A DNA stretch of 21,184 bases from Lentisphaeria bacterium (GCA_900768515.1 CAAGDG010000019.1:1-21184), one strand, 5' to 3'; positions 1-8,148 are shown, numbered from the stretch's first letter. The notes: a model not told the origin generated them from the letters alone. Numbers and translations are program-made.

Positions 1-1287
1 ACGTGCCGGACACGGTTCAAAATTTCCTCGGCAGGGACATCGGGAGTATCGAGCAACTTCAATGCTTCTTCGATCCGCTGGCGGTCGGATTTGGTCGTGA
101 TGGAAGCCACCGCCGCAATCGCTTCCATTTGAGCCTCCTCGCCGATATGAACGTAGTATTTATCTGCTATATCAGAATCGGTGCCGAGAATTGAAAGCAA
201 TACGGCTTTCGGCACACCAGCCTCAGCGCAATGGCTGGCAAAGCTGTGGCGCAGGGAATGAAAGCCGTAGACCGTAGCCTTCTTCTTGCGGCCCGGTACC
301 TCCACAGATGGCTCCAACCCGATCCAGCGGATCACCCGGAGAATGTCCAAGCCGACTTTATTGCAGCCGACATCTTTGCCGCTGGCGTCTTTCTGCTTAT
401 AGCGAGCCGCACAGTTCGGACAGATATATTCATCACGTTTCCATGCCAACGCTTCCTCAAGTACCGCCAATAGCTGATCGGCGATTGGTATTGTGACTTC
501 CTTACCGGTTTTGAACTGCTTGACCCAGATGCGCCGCCGTTCAAGATCAACCTTATGCCATTGCAGCAGAACGCAGTCTTTCAGCCGCTGGCCGGTAAAC
601 ATCCCCAGATGATAGATGACCCGGATTTCCGGTTTGTTCTTCACCTTGTGGGTGGAATCGGCCAGTACGTCCAGCAATGCCTGTTCCTGTTCACGAGTAA
701 AGGCAAGACGGCGTGTATTGTGTTCCTGCTCTTCGCGGTCTTTACGCCACAGGACGGGCGATTGGAACGGGGAACCGTCGGGACAATACTCAATAAGAGT
801 AGAGAAGATTTTCCGCAGCCGTTTGATCTTGCGGTTGTGCGTATCAACGGCCAGTTGACGTTCCCGGAGCTTTTGCGCATAGGCATCGGCGAGTTCCGGC
901 GTCACTTCGTGAAGATATTGGCAGCTTTCCGGCAGAGATGCCAGGAAATCTCGCAAATCGGCTTCATAATTGAGCCGTTCGTTTACGGTCGCGGGGGTAG
1001 CGCGGTTCGGATGCTTGGAATAAGTGTTCCACACCTCGGTAAGCGGCAATACGTTTGCCGGTTTGATCAGATTGCGCGCGTGAGCGACGTGCGCCGAAAC
1101 GACTTCCATGCTGGTCGCTTTCAGAACCGGAAGCAGCTCTTTGACTTTCCGCTTCGCTTCTTCCTGATTCTTGGTTTTCAGGCTGATCGACTTGCGCTCA
1201 CCGTTGATCTGATAACGATTAATGATATGTCCCGTTCGGTTTCTGGTAGATGGTGCCGACTTCCTGCTTCATGACTTTCCTCGCCAT
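1..1287 (-). CDS. Tyrosine recombinase (phage-type integrase), partial at the left edge and frameshifted near the N-terminus
   Basis: Cuts and rejoins DNA at attachment sites to integrate or excise a mobile element. The start ATG at 1287 follows GAGGAAA. The first frame reads MARKVMKQEVGTIYQKPNGT and meets TAA at 1221-1219. Dropping one A of the AA pair (plus-strand TT at 1219-1220) restores one open frame, starting RYQINGERKSISLKTKNQ, that continues to base 1. That frame holds a SAM-like core-binding region, box I Arg in TGQRLKD, the beta-hairpin Lys in FKTGKE, box II HSLRHSFAS, and the nucleophile Tyr region DKYYVHIG. The usual box II His/Trp (LGH) is Thr here (ILGTDSD). A CPNC pair lies in the insert before box II. 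The C-terminus is beyond the window. The gene sits just past a tRNA-Arg 3' end on the same strand. The shift may be a real inactivating mutation or a sequence error. Confidence 0.88.
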
Positions 1288-1352
1288 TGCCCTGTTTCCT
1301 CGTAACTATCCTTGTGAGCTAAAATAACACTGATTTCGAGGATTGAAAGACG

Positions 1353-1372
1353 GGAACGGCACCGAATGGCAC
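1353..1372. repeat. Tandem imperfect 10-base direct repeat between integrase and tRNA
   Basis: On the minus strand GTGCCATTCG is followed directly by GTGCCGTTCC, with 8 of 10 bases matching. It lies between the integrase start and the tRNA 3' end, where arm-type integrase or excisionase sites are usually found. Its role is inferred from position only. Confidence 0.3.
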
Positions 1373-1397
1373 TTTTTTGAGGAATCTGAGGGTAAAA

Positions 1398-1474
1398 TGG
1401 TACACCCATAGGGATTTGAACCCCAAACCTTCTGGTCCGTAGCCAGACGCTCTATCCAATTGAGCTATGGGTGC
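1398..1474 (-). tRNA. tRNA-Arg (anticodon ACG), with encoded CCA
   Basis: Reads Arg codons CGU/CGC/CGA once A34 is converted to inosine. The minus strand folds into a full cloverleaf: acceptor GCACCCA with TGGGTGT (pair 1 is a G-U wobble), D-stem GCTC/GAGC, anticodon stem TCTGG/CCAGA with loop CTACGGA (anticodon at 1440-1438), variable AGGTT, and T-arm TGGGG-TTCAAAT-CCCTA. Discriminator A and an encoded CCA (1400-1398) follow. It has its own promoter about 16 bases upstream and lies 3' of mutL. The integrase gene begins 111 bases past the 3' end, so this tRNA is the likely attachment site. Confidence 0.96.
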
Positions 1475-1496
1475 ACTTGCTTATCGCAACTTCATC

Positions 1497-1525
1497 AATA
1501 TACTCCGCCCTCAAGCAGTTTGCAA
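1497..1525 (-). promoter_or_regulatory. Promoter of tRNA-Arg
   Basis: On the minus strand TTGCAA (1525-1520) and TATATT (1502-1497) are spaced by exactly 17 bases. Predicted initiation near 1490 gives a short 5' leader before the tRNA at 1474. Confidence 0.7.
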
Positions 1526-1591
1526 GCTCGGAAATTGAAAAAAGTGGAAAAATCCCGCGTGCCGCGCCTCTGTTGCCCCCTCCCGGAACCT

Positions 1592-3517
1592 TCAACGCCG
1601 GAAAAATCGTTTCTCAAGCTCCTTGCGCGTGATGGTGATCATGGTCGGGCGTCCGTGCGGACAGAGCGTCCCCTGCCGGCACTCTCCAAGCTGTCGGAGC
1701 AGTTCGCGCGCGCCCTCCGGCGTCAGCGGGTCGTGCGCCTTGATCGCCGAGCGGCAGGCCGCCCGCGCCACATATTCCAGCTCCACCGGGATCCGGCGTT
1801 CGGCGTTGTCCAGCAGCTCCTGGAGCATATCCGGCACGAATTCCTGTAGCGGACGATGGTTCGGCATCTCCAGCGGAACCGCGTTGAGCATCACCGTATT
1901 GCTGCCCATCGGTTCAAAGTCGAAGCCGAGGGCTTCAAAAAGCCGTTTGTTCCGCAGCAGCAGTGTCGCCATGGCGTGCGGCAGTTCGAGCGTCTGCGGC
2001 AGCAGCAGCGGCTGGGCGGCCGCGCCTTTCCGCGCCCGTCGGAGCAGCCGCTCGAACATCACGCGCTCGTGGGCGGCGTGCTGGTCGATGATCACCAGCG
2101 TTCCGTCGCCGGCGGCGAGGATGTAGGTGTTGTCGAATACGCCGAGCACCTCGGTCGGCCAGACTCCGCTGAAGGGGGCTTCCGGATAATCGAAACGGGA
2201 GTACTCCGGAATTGTCAGCGGTTCGGTTTCGTCACCGGGGCGGTGTTCGTCCCGGTCGGTCAGGTGGACCGCTCCGTCTCCGGTTTCCGGGGGCTCCGAG
2301 GCCGCCCGCACTTCCGGTTCCGCCGGCCCCTCCGCCGGAAACGCGTCTGCGGCAGGAGGCGCGGACGGTTCCGGTTCCGGATGGGAGGGAAGGGGGGCCA
2401 TCCGCGGCAGCGCGGGCTGTTCCGCATCCTTCGGGCGGTACTGGACTGCCGCTCCGTCGAGCACCAGCCGGAGCGGAACGGTTCCGTCGAGCGGCGATCC
2501 GCTGCGCGGCTCCGGTTCCGGCATCCGGCGGGTCCGTTTGAGGGCGTTTCCGATCGCGGCGGCCACCGCCCGGGTCACGGCGAACTCGTGCCGGAACCGG
2601 ACCTCGCGCTTGGCCGGGTGGACATTGACGTCAACCTCCTCCGGATCCATTTCGAGAAAGAGAATCGCCGGGGGAAACCGTCCGCTCTCGGCCAGCGTCG
2701 CGTACCCCTCGCGGATTCCGCGATAGACGGCGAACGCCTCGATGGCGCGCCGGTTGATGAAGGTCCGCTGTTCCTTGCGGGAGTTGCGCGTGAAGCCGGG
2801 AGAAGCGGTGAATCCGGTGATGGCAATGCCGTTCTCACGGTGTTCGACCGGCCAGAGCGCGTCCGCGAAGGTGCGGCCGAAAAACTCCCGCAGCCGCGCG
2901 TCGACCGTCGGTGCCGCCGGAGAGTTGAATGCCCTGCGCCCGTCAAGAATCAGTTCAAATGCGATTTCCGGGTTGGGAATCGCCATTGCGATCACGCACT
3001 CTTCGATGTGGTGCGATTCGGTGGCCGGCGACTTCAGAAATTTCCGCCGGGCCGGAGTATTGTAGAAGAGGTCCCTGACCTGGACCGTGGTTCCGACCGC
3101 GCCGCCGGAAGGAGACGCTTCCAGCAGTCGGCCGCCGTCGACCTTCACGAGGGTTCCTTCGCGGCTGTCGGCGGTCCGGGTCTGGATGGTGAGGCGGCTG
3201 ATCGACGCGATCGACGGGAGCGCCTCGCCCCGGAATCCGAGGGTTGTGATGTGATCGATATCCTTCTCGTCGAAGATCTTGCTGGTTCCGTGCGGTTCGA
3301 TGCACAGCAGCGCGTCGTCGGCGTCCATGCCGGATCCGTCGTCGGAGACGGAGATCAGCCTCGACCCGGCCCGTTCGATTTCGATGCGGATGCGCCGGGC
3401 TCCGGCGTCGACGGCGTTTTCCAGCAGCTCCTTGACCACCGAGGCCGGTCGTTCGATCACCTCGCCGGCGGCGATCCGGTTGCTGAGCGTTTCCGACATT
3501 ACTTTAATCTTGCTCAC
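1592..3517 (-). CDS. mutL: DNA mismatch repair protein MutL, endonuclease type
   Basis: Couples MutS mismatch recognition to strand removal. The 641 residues carry the GHL ATPase N-domain: KELLENAVDAGA with base E30 and Mg-binding N34, DDGSGM at 59-64, a TSKI stretch and GFRGEALPSI near 94-103. A Pro/Glu-rich linker (about 345-430) follows. The C-terminal dimer domain has the nuclease metal motif DQHA-x2-E-x4-E (DQHAAHERVMFE), ACRSAIKA and CPHGRPT, so this is a nicking MutL as in bacteria without MutH. The start is a GTG at 3517 with AGGAG eight bases upstream; an in-frame ATG six codons later lacks such an SD. It overlaps the end of the TPR gene by 14 bases and is probably translationally coupled to it. 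Confidence 0.97.
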   Translation of the reverse strand: MSKIKVMSETLSNRIAAGEVIERPASVVKELLENAVDAGARRIRIEIERAGSRLISVSDDGSGMDADDALLCIEPHGTSKIFDEKDIDHITTLGFRGEALPSIASISRLTIQTRTADSREGTLVKVDGGRLLEASPSGGAVGTTVQVRDLFYNTPARRKFLKSPATESHHIEECVIAMAIPNPEIAFELILDGRRAFNSPAAPTVDARLREFFGRTFADALWPVEHRENGIAITGFTASPGFTRNSRKEQRTFINRRAIEAFAVYRGIREGYATLAESGRFPPAILFLEMDPEEVDVNVHPAKREVRFRHEFAVTRAVAAAIGNALKRTRRMPEPEPRSGSPLDGTVPLRLVLDGAAVQYRPKDAEQPALPRMAPLPSHPEPEPSAPPAADAFPAEGPAEPEVRAASEPPETGDGAVHLTDRDEHRPGDETEPLTIPEYSRFDYPEAPFSGVWPTEVLGVFDNTYILAAGDGTLVIIDQHAAHERVMFERLLRRARKGAAAQPLLLPQTLELPHAMATLLLRNKRLFEALGFDFEPMGSNTVMLNAVPLEMPNHRPLQEFVPDMLQELLDNAERRIPVELEYVARAACRSAIKAHDPLTPEGARELLRQLGECRQGTLCPHGRPTMITITRKELEKRFFRR

Positions 3518-4112
3518 GGTTCTTTTCTCCTGCGTCCGCGGGGATGGTCTGGACCTGTGTGGCTCCGGCGCGCTCCTGGTGGCGCAGCCGGATGGCGTTG
3601 AATTCGTTGAAATACTTTCCGGCGTTCTCCTCGTCGCCCGCCGCTTCGTAGGCGGCGGCCAGATTCAGTGAGATGATCTCCATTTCCGGAGCGAGTTCCC
3701 GGGCCCGGAGCAGCGCCCGGATTCCCGCCGGATAGTTGTGCTGCCGGACCAGGGTCTGCCCGAGATTGTTGTAGAGAATCGGATTGAACCGGTTCCGGGA
3801 GATCAGGTTGCGGAAGAGCAGTTCCGACTCCCGGTACCTTTCCTGTTCAAAATAGAGGACCCCCAGCTGCAGCAGCGCCCGCGGGTAGTCCGGCTCGAAT
3901 TTGATCAACTGCTGGAGCCGCCGTTCCGCCTCCTGATATTTTCCTTCGGCCCGGAGCTGTTCCGCCTGGCGGAGCAGCCGGAGCAGGATCGCCGGCGCCG
4001 GCTTCAGGGGCGCCCGCTGCTGTTCCCGCCCCTGGTAGCTCAGGATCAGGGCCAGGGTCGCGGCCAGAAGGATTCCGAGCGTCGCAAGCAGGATGAGCAG
4101 ACGACGGTTCAT
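3504..4112 (-). CDS. Membrane-anchored tetratricopeptide repeat (TPR) protein
   Basis: A 202-residue protein with one N-terminal hydrophobic helix (about residues 5-24, no clear cleavage site), so probably a signal anchor with the rest outside the cytoplasm. Residues about 44-170 form three to four TPR units (for example AEGKYQEAERRLQQLIKFEP, then GVLYFEQERYRESELLFRNL, then LGQTLVRQHNYPAGIRALLR). TPRs bind other proteins; no partner can be named. The tail is polar. The start ATG at 4112 overlaps the oppD stop as ATGA, with GGGAGGAACG before it, so it is coupled to oppD; its own 3' end overlaps mutL. The order suggests co-transcription, not a shared pathway. The specific function is unknown. 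Confidence 0.88.
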   Translation of the reverse strand: MNRRLLILLATLGILLAATLALILSYQGREQQRAPLKPAPAILLRLLRQAEQLRAEGKYQEAERRLQQLIKFEPDYPRALLQLGVLYFEQERYRESELLFRNLISRNRFNPILYNNLGQTLVRQHNYPAGIRALLRARELAPEMEIISLNLAAAYEAAGDEENAGKYFNEFNAIRLRHQERAGATQVQTIPADAGEKNREQD

Positions 4113-5128
4113 CGTTCCTCCCGGAGCGTTTCACCGAGGGGAGCGAAGCAGCAGCAGCGGTGGCCGGGACCGCATTCCCTTTCCGGAGGCCGGAGTTCGG
4201 CGCAGCGGGCCGCCTCCGCCGGCGAAAGTTCCCGGCGGCGGGCGCAGCGATCGGAAAAGCGGCATCCGGCAGGGAATTGTTCCGGCGAGGGCACGTGGCC
4301 GGGAATGGTTTCAAGTTTTCCGCTTCTGCCGCCGAGATGCGGCACCGCGCGCAGAAGTGCCCGGGTGTAGGGGTGCATCGGATGGGAGAGCAGTTCCGCC
4401 GCGGGAGCCGCCTCGACGATGGTTCCCGCGTACATGACCGCGACATGATCGGCCAGCTGGGCGACGATGCCGAGGTTGTGAGTGACCAGGATCACCGCCA
4501 TCGAGCGTTCGCGCCGGATCCGGTCCACCAGTTCCAGGATCTGGGCCTGGATGGTCACGTCGAGGGCGGTGGTCGGTTCGTCCGCGATCAGAAGTTCGGG
4601 ATTTCCGGCGAGGGCCATGGCGATCATGATCCGCTGCTGCATGCCGCCGGAGAGTTCGTGCGGATAGGCGTTGATCCTCGACTCCGGCGCCGGGATGCCG
4701 ACGCTCTTCAGAAGTGAGATCACCTCTCCTTCGAGGTCGGAAACCTCCGGACGGTGCAGTTCAATCACCTCGGCGATCTGGTCGCCGACCCGGAAGACCG
4801 GATTGAGCGAAACGGATGGCTCCTGAAAGACGTAGGCGATTTTTCCTCCCCGGATCCGGCGCATCCGGCGCGGCGGCAGCGTGGCGAGGTCAACGGTTCC
4901 GGATGGGGTCTCAAAATGGATCCGGTCGGCCCGGACCCGGGCCGGAGGAGAGGGCAGCAATCCGGTCAGCGCAAGGCAGCTGATGCTCTTTCCGCAGCCG
5001 GACTCCCCGACCAGAGCGAGAATTTCGCCGCGGCCGATGCCGAAGGAGACATTCGACACCATCGGCAGAACCCGGCCGGTTGCCGCGAAATCGATGTTGA
5101 GATTGTGCACATCCAGTAGATTCATCAC
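4109..5128 (-). CDS. ABC transporter ATP-binding protein, oligopeptide/dipeptide (OppD/DppD) family
   Basis: An ATPase that would power import of peptides or similar solutes (family knowledge). In order: Walker A GESGCGKS, Q-loop region VFQEPSVSLNP, signature LSGGMQQR (Met-Gln-Gln in place of the common MRQR), Walker B LLIADEPTTALD and H-loop LVTHN. The oligopeptide-family C-terminal extension follows, with PYTRALL, PAGCRFSDRC and later Cys residues. At 339 residues the length is normal. Translation can begin at GTG 5128 or ATG 5125; AGAGG lies 9 bases from the GTG. No permease, binding protein or OppF partner is adjacent: downstream are TPR and mutL, upstream is a divergent gene. It must work with subunits encoded elsewhere, so the substrate is unknown. 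Confidence 0.93.
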   Translation of the reverse strand: MMNLLDVHNLNIDFAATGRVLPMVSNVSFGIGRGEILALVGESGCGKSISCLALTGLLPSPPARVRADRIHFETPSGTVDLATLPPRRMRRIRGGKIAYVFQEPSVSLNPVFRVGDQIAEVIELHRPEVSDLEGEVISLLKSVGIPAPESRINAYPHELSGGMQQRIMIAMALAGNPELLIADEPTTALDVTIQAQILELVDRIRRERSMAVILVTHNLGIVAQLADHVAVMYAGTIVEAAPAAELLSHPMHPYTRALLRAVPHLGGRSGKLETIPGHVPSPEQFPAGCRFSDRCARRRELSPAEAARCAELRPPERECGPGHRCCCFAPLGETLREER

Positions 5129-5201
5129 AGTTTTCGACCTCTTCTGTTTTCAATATAGCATTCCGGCGGGGAATATTCCACAAAAAATAAGAGTTTCGCG
5201 G

Positions 5202-5235
5202 TAGAAAATCCCCGGGGAGGCGTTATATTAACGCC
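5202..5235 (+). promoter_or_regulatory. Candidate promoter with palindrome upstream of the ketoacyl synthase
   Basis: TATATT at 5224-5229 is a plausible -10, with a weak -35 (TAGAAA, 5202-5207, 16-base spacer). A perfect 7-base inverted repeat GGCGTTA-TAT-TAACGCC (5219-5235) covers the -10. This could be an operator. The site lies in the 161-base divergent gap between oppD and the synthase. Confidence 0.4.
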
Positions 5236-5289
5236 GTACCGCAGTAACAATCAATCAACAGGCTGGTCGTCTGGCAGATAAGAGGTTGC

Positions 5290-6525
5290 ATGGAAAGAGC
5301 TTTCATCACAGGCCGGGGGTTGGTTACCCCGCTCGGAAACACTCTCGCAGTCAACGAGGAGGCGCTGCGTTCCGGAAGGAGCGGTGTCGTTGCGGTTCCG
5401 GAGTTCATCGAGCACAAGCTTGAGAGCCAGGTCGGGGGCATGGTCGATGAGAATCTGGAGACTCCTCTGATCGACCGCAAGACCCGGCGTTTCTGTCCGC
5501 CGGTCGGCGTGATGTCTGTGGTTGCGGTGACCGAGGCGCTCGCCGAGGCCGGAATTCCGCTGGAGGAGGTCCGGAATCACCGGATTGCCCTGATCGGCGG
5601 TGTCGCCGGCAGCAACTACCGCGAAGTGTTCGATGAGGCGCAGCAGTATCTTGGGCACGATTACCGGCTGCGCAACGTTTCACCGTACGCGGTTCCGCGG
5701 GTGATGCCGTCTTCGGCGGTATCGAATCTTTCGCTGATCTTCGGAATCACCGGGGAGTCATATGACATCTCCGCGGCGTGCGCGTCGAGTGCGATGTCGA
5801 TTCTGATCGGTACGCGACTGATCCGTTCCGGGCAGTACGACATGGTGATTGCCGGCGGCGCCGAGCAGCTTGACTGGGTGCAGGCGCTCGGATTCTGTTC
5901 CTGCCGGGCACTGTCGCGCAAGTACAACGATACGCCGCACCGGGCGAGCCGTCCCTTCGACCGCGACCGTGACGGCTTTGTGCTGGCCGGCGGCGCCGCC
6001 TACGTGATTCTGGAATCGGAACGCAGCTGCCGCGCCCGGGGCGCCCGGCCGATTTCGGTAATCAGCGGGGTCGCCGCCAACAGCAATGCGGTCGACATGG
6101 TCGTGCCGGATGCGGCGGCCTCGGCGGCGGTGATGCGCGGTGCAATCGCCGATGCCGGACTGCGTCCCTCCGATATCGGTTACGTGAATACGCATGGCAC
6201 CGGAACGCCGGTCGGGGATCCGATCGAACTTGCGGCGATCCGGGAAGTTGTCGGTTCCGGGGCCGCGATCAACAGCACCAAGTCGCAGACCGGGCACATG
6301 GTCGGCGCGACCGGGGCCGCCGAGGTGATCTTCACTTCGATGATGCTGGAGAAGCATTTTCTGTCGCCCTCGATCAATCTGGAGAACCCCGATCCGGAGT
6401 TCGGCTGGGCCGACCTGGTGCGGGAGTGCCGGGAGGGAACCGATCAGATCCGGCATGCGCTTTCGAACAGTTTCGCCTTCGGCGGTTCGAATGCCGCGCT
6501 GGTGATCAGCGATTGCGGCAACTGA
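5290..6525 (+). CDS. Beta-ketoacyl-ACP synthase (KAS I/II-like condensing enzyme)
   Basis: Condenses malonyl-ACP with an acyl-ACP in fatty-acid or related chain building. The 411-residue thiolase fold carries the Cys-His-His triad: C164 in SAACASSA, H302 in THGTGTPVGDP and H336 in KSQTGHMVGATGA, with K331. The end, SNSFAFGGSNAALVI, is typical. The middle (ACASSAM, LSPSINLENPDPE) resembles FabB as much as FabF. The start ATG follows AAGAGG at a short 4-base spacing. It stands alone: no ACP, FabG or FabD is adjacent, so it may be a secondary KAS for a special lipid rather than the main cycle. A hairpin terminator follows directly. The family is certain; the FabB/FabF/special-lipid assignment is open. 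Confidence 0.93.
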   Translation: MERAFITGRGLVTPLGNTLAVNEEALRSGRSGVVAVPEFIEHKLESQVGGMVDENLETPLIDRKTRRFCPPVGVMSVVAVTEALAEAGIPLEEVRNHRIALIGGVAGSNYREVFDEAQQYLGHDYRLRNVSPYAVPRVMPSSAVSNLSLIFGITGESYDISAACASSAMSILIGTRLIRSGQYDMVIAGGAEQLDWVQALGFCSCRALSRKYNDTPHRASRPFDRDRDGFVLAGGAAYVILESERSCRARGARPISVISGVAANSNAVDMVVPDAAASAAVMRGAIADAGLRPSDIGYVNTHGTGTPVGDPIELAAIREVVGSGAAINSTKSQTGHMVGATGAAEVIFTSMMLEKHFLSPSINLENPDPEFGWADLVRECREGTDQIRHALSNSFAFGGSNAALVISDCGN

Positions 6526-6551
6526 GCATGGGCGAAACTCCTTGAAAAATG

Positions 6552-6588
6552 AAAGGCGCCGGATGGAAATCCGGCGCTTTCGGTTTTT
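6552..6588. terminator. Bidirectional intrinsic terminator between the KAS and MATE genes
   Basis: A 9-base GC-rich stem, GCGCCGGAT (6556-6564) with ATCCGGCGC (6569-6577), closes a GGAA loop and is followed by TTT and TTTTT on the plus strand. On the minus strand the stem is followed by a T-rich stretch, so it can serve both convergent genes. Confidence 0.88.
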
Positions 6589-6603
6589 CCGGAGGGAGTG
6601 TTG

Positions 6604-8085
6604 TCAGTAGGTGGTGTTCCGCTCCTCCAGGAGTTCCTGTTCGGGATCGGCGGGCGGCAGGTCGATCACTTTGATTTTCTTCCAGGCGCCGCTGCGCCGT
6701 CGCCAGACCATCAGTGCCGCGTCGACGCCGATGTAGAAGACGATCAGCTGCCAGACCTGGGCGAGGGAGGCGTGGGCGAAGTTGACCAGATAGACGGTGC
6801 CGGGAATCTGGATCAGCCACGAGGTCGCCATGCCGATCAGGAGCGGAATCCGGGTGTCGCCGGCGCCGCGCAGACTGCCCATGGCGATGAACCGGGTGGC
6901 GTCGAGAACATTGAAGATCACCGCAAGCTGAAGGATGGTGGCGACGTAGTCGTGGACTTCGGTCATGTCGATTCCGCCGCCGCGGGTCCGCGAACCGAAG
7001 ATGTCGATCAGCAGTTCCGGGAAGAAGAGGTAGAAGACCGAGGCGGTCAGGACCCAGACCATCAGCATCCGCCAGGAGCGGCCGGAGATGCGGTCGGCGG
7101 CCAGGAGTTTGCGTTTGCCGATGTACTGCCCGGTCACGATGCTGGTCGCATCCATGAGTCCGATCATCGGCATGTTTCCGATCATGTTGATGGAGAGTGC
7201 GATGCTGGTTGCGGTAAGCTCCTCCTTTCCCAGTTTTCCGATCATCATGACCACGATGGCGAAGGCGGCGTTCCGGATGAAGGTCTGCAGTCCGGCCGGG
7301 GTGCCGAAGAAGAGAAGCTTGCGGCAGATCGACCATTCGAACTGCCGGTGTCCCCGGGTCGGATACTCCGACTGCCGCTGGGAGAGAAAGAATCCGGCCG
7401 CGATCGACAGTGTGCAGAAATTCGCCAGCGCGTTGGCGCATCCGGCTCCGAAGATTCCGAGCGGCGGGATGCCGCATTTCCCGAAGATCAGCAGGTAGTT
7501 GAGCGGAACGCAGATCAGGCAGCCGATCACCTTGATTGCGGCGACCAGCCGGGTTTTTCCGCGGCCGGTGAAGAAGGAGAGAAAGGCGGTCTCCATGCAG
7601 GTGAGTCCGGCGCAGGGCGCCATGGCGAGGAAGTATTCCAGCTCATATCTGGCAATTTCCGGATCGTGCTGGTTGTGCAGGAAGATCCACTTGCCGCCGA
7701 CCGGAAGGAGAATCAGCAGCAGTGCGGCCATCGCCGCGCCGAAATAGAATCCGTTCCAGGCGGCCTTGACGCAGCCGACCCGGTTGTCGGCGCCGTGGTT
7801 CTGGGCGACGATGGTGGCGGTGAAGCTGGTGGTGATCAGGAAGAAGGCCATCAGCGTGAAGAACATCTGTCCGGCCGGCATCGCGGCGGCGATCTCCTCG
7901 GGCGAATTCCAGGCGAGGAAGACGCGGTTGGTGATCATCATAATGGTGTTGCTGGCGTTCAGGAGCACCAGCGGCCAGGCGATCCGCCAGATTTCCCGGT
8001 AGCCGCCGGGTTCCAGAAACTGCCGTCGGCTCACATAGCCGGCCAGACGGCCCAGCGTGGCGCTGTAAATGGTTTTCAGAATCAT
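6604..8085 (-). CDS. MATE-family multidrug/toxin efflux transporter
   Basis: A polytopic inner-membrane exporter that uses a Na+ or H+ gradient to expel organic cations or metabolites (family knowledge). About 12 hydrophobic helices lie in two halves, starting with EIWRIAWPLVLLNASNTIMM. The Gly-rich loop LIFGKCGIPPLGIFGAGCAN and, in the second half, GSLRGAGDTRIPLL are MATE signatures. The frame is open upstream to an ATG at 8175, but I place the start at ATG 8085 (MILKTIYSATLG, 493 residues). GGAAAG precedes it, a -10-like TATAGT lies inside the longer frame, and the extra 30 residues look unlike the family. The C-terminal tail is charged. It is convergent with the KAS gene through a shared terminator. 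The substrate is unknown. Confidence 0.92.
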   Translation of the reverse strand: MILKTIYSATLGRLAGYVSRRQFLEPGGYREIWRIAWPLVLLNASNTIMMITNRVFLAWNSPEEIAAAMPAGQMFFTLMAFFLITTSFTATIVAQNHGADNRVGCVKAAWNGFYFGAAMAALLLILLPVGGKWIFLHNQHDPEIARYELEYFLAMAPCAGLTCMETAFLSFFTGRGKTRLVAAIKVIGCLICVPLNYLLIFGKCGIPPLGIFGAGCANALANFCTLSIAAGFFLSQRQSEYPTRGHRQFEWSICRKLLFFGTPAGLQTFIRNAAFAIVVMMIGKLGKEELTATSIALSINMIGNMPMIGLMDATSIVTGQYIGKRKLLAADRISGRSWRMLMVWVLTASVFYLFFPELLIDIFGSRTRGGGIDMTEVHDYVATILQLAVIFNVLDATRFIAMGSLRGAGDTRIPLLIGMATSWLIQIPGTVYLVNFAHASLAQVWQLIVFYIGVDAALMVWRRRSGAWKKIKVIDLPPADPEQELLEERNTTY

Positions 8086-8142
8086 GATTTCAGGCTTTCC
8101 AGTTTGCCGGCGTCCGATGTGTCGCCGGAAGTACAGGCGCTT

Positions 8143-8148
8143 ACTATA
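8143..8148 (-). promoter_or_regulatory. Candidate -10 of the MATE gene
   Basis: TATAGT on the minus strand (8148-8143) with only a weak -35 (TGGAAT) 17 bases upstream. It would give a leader of about 50 bases to the ATG at 8085 and supports that start over 8175. Confidence 0.4.

Noticed and set aside
1537..1570. Possible mutL terminator (short CGCG stem then T-runs on the minus strand)
   Set aside because: The stem is only 4 bases and the T-runs are interrupted; not convincing.
1856..3601. Long plus-strand open frame (581 codons) opposite mutL
   Set aside because: Arg/Gly/Pro-rich antisense frame with no motif or SD; a by-product of GC-rich codons in mutL.
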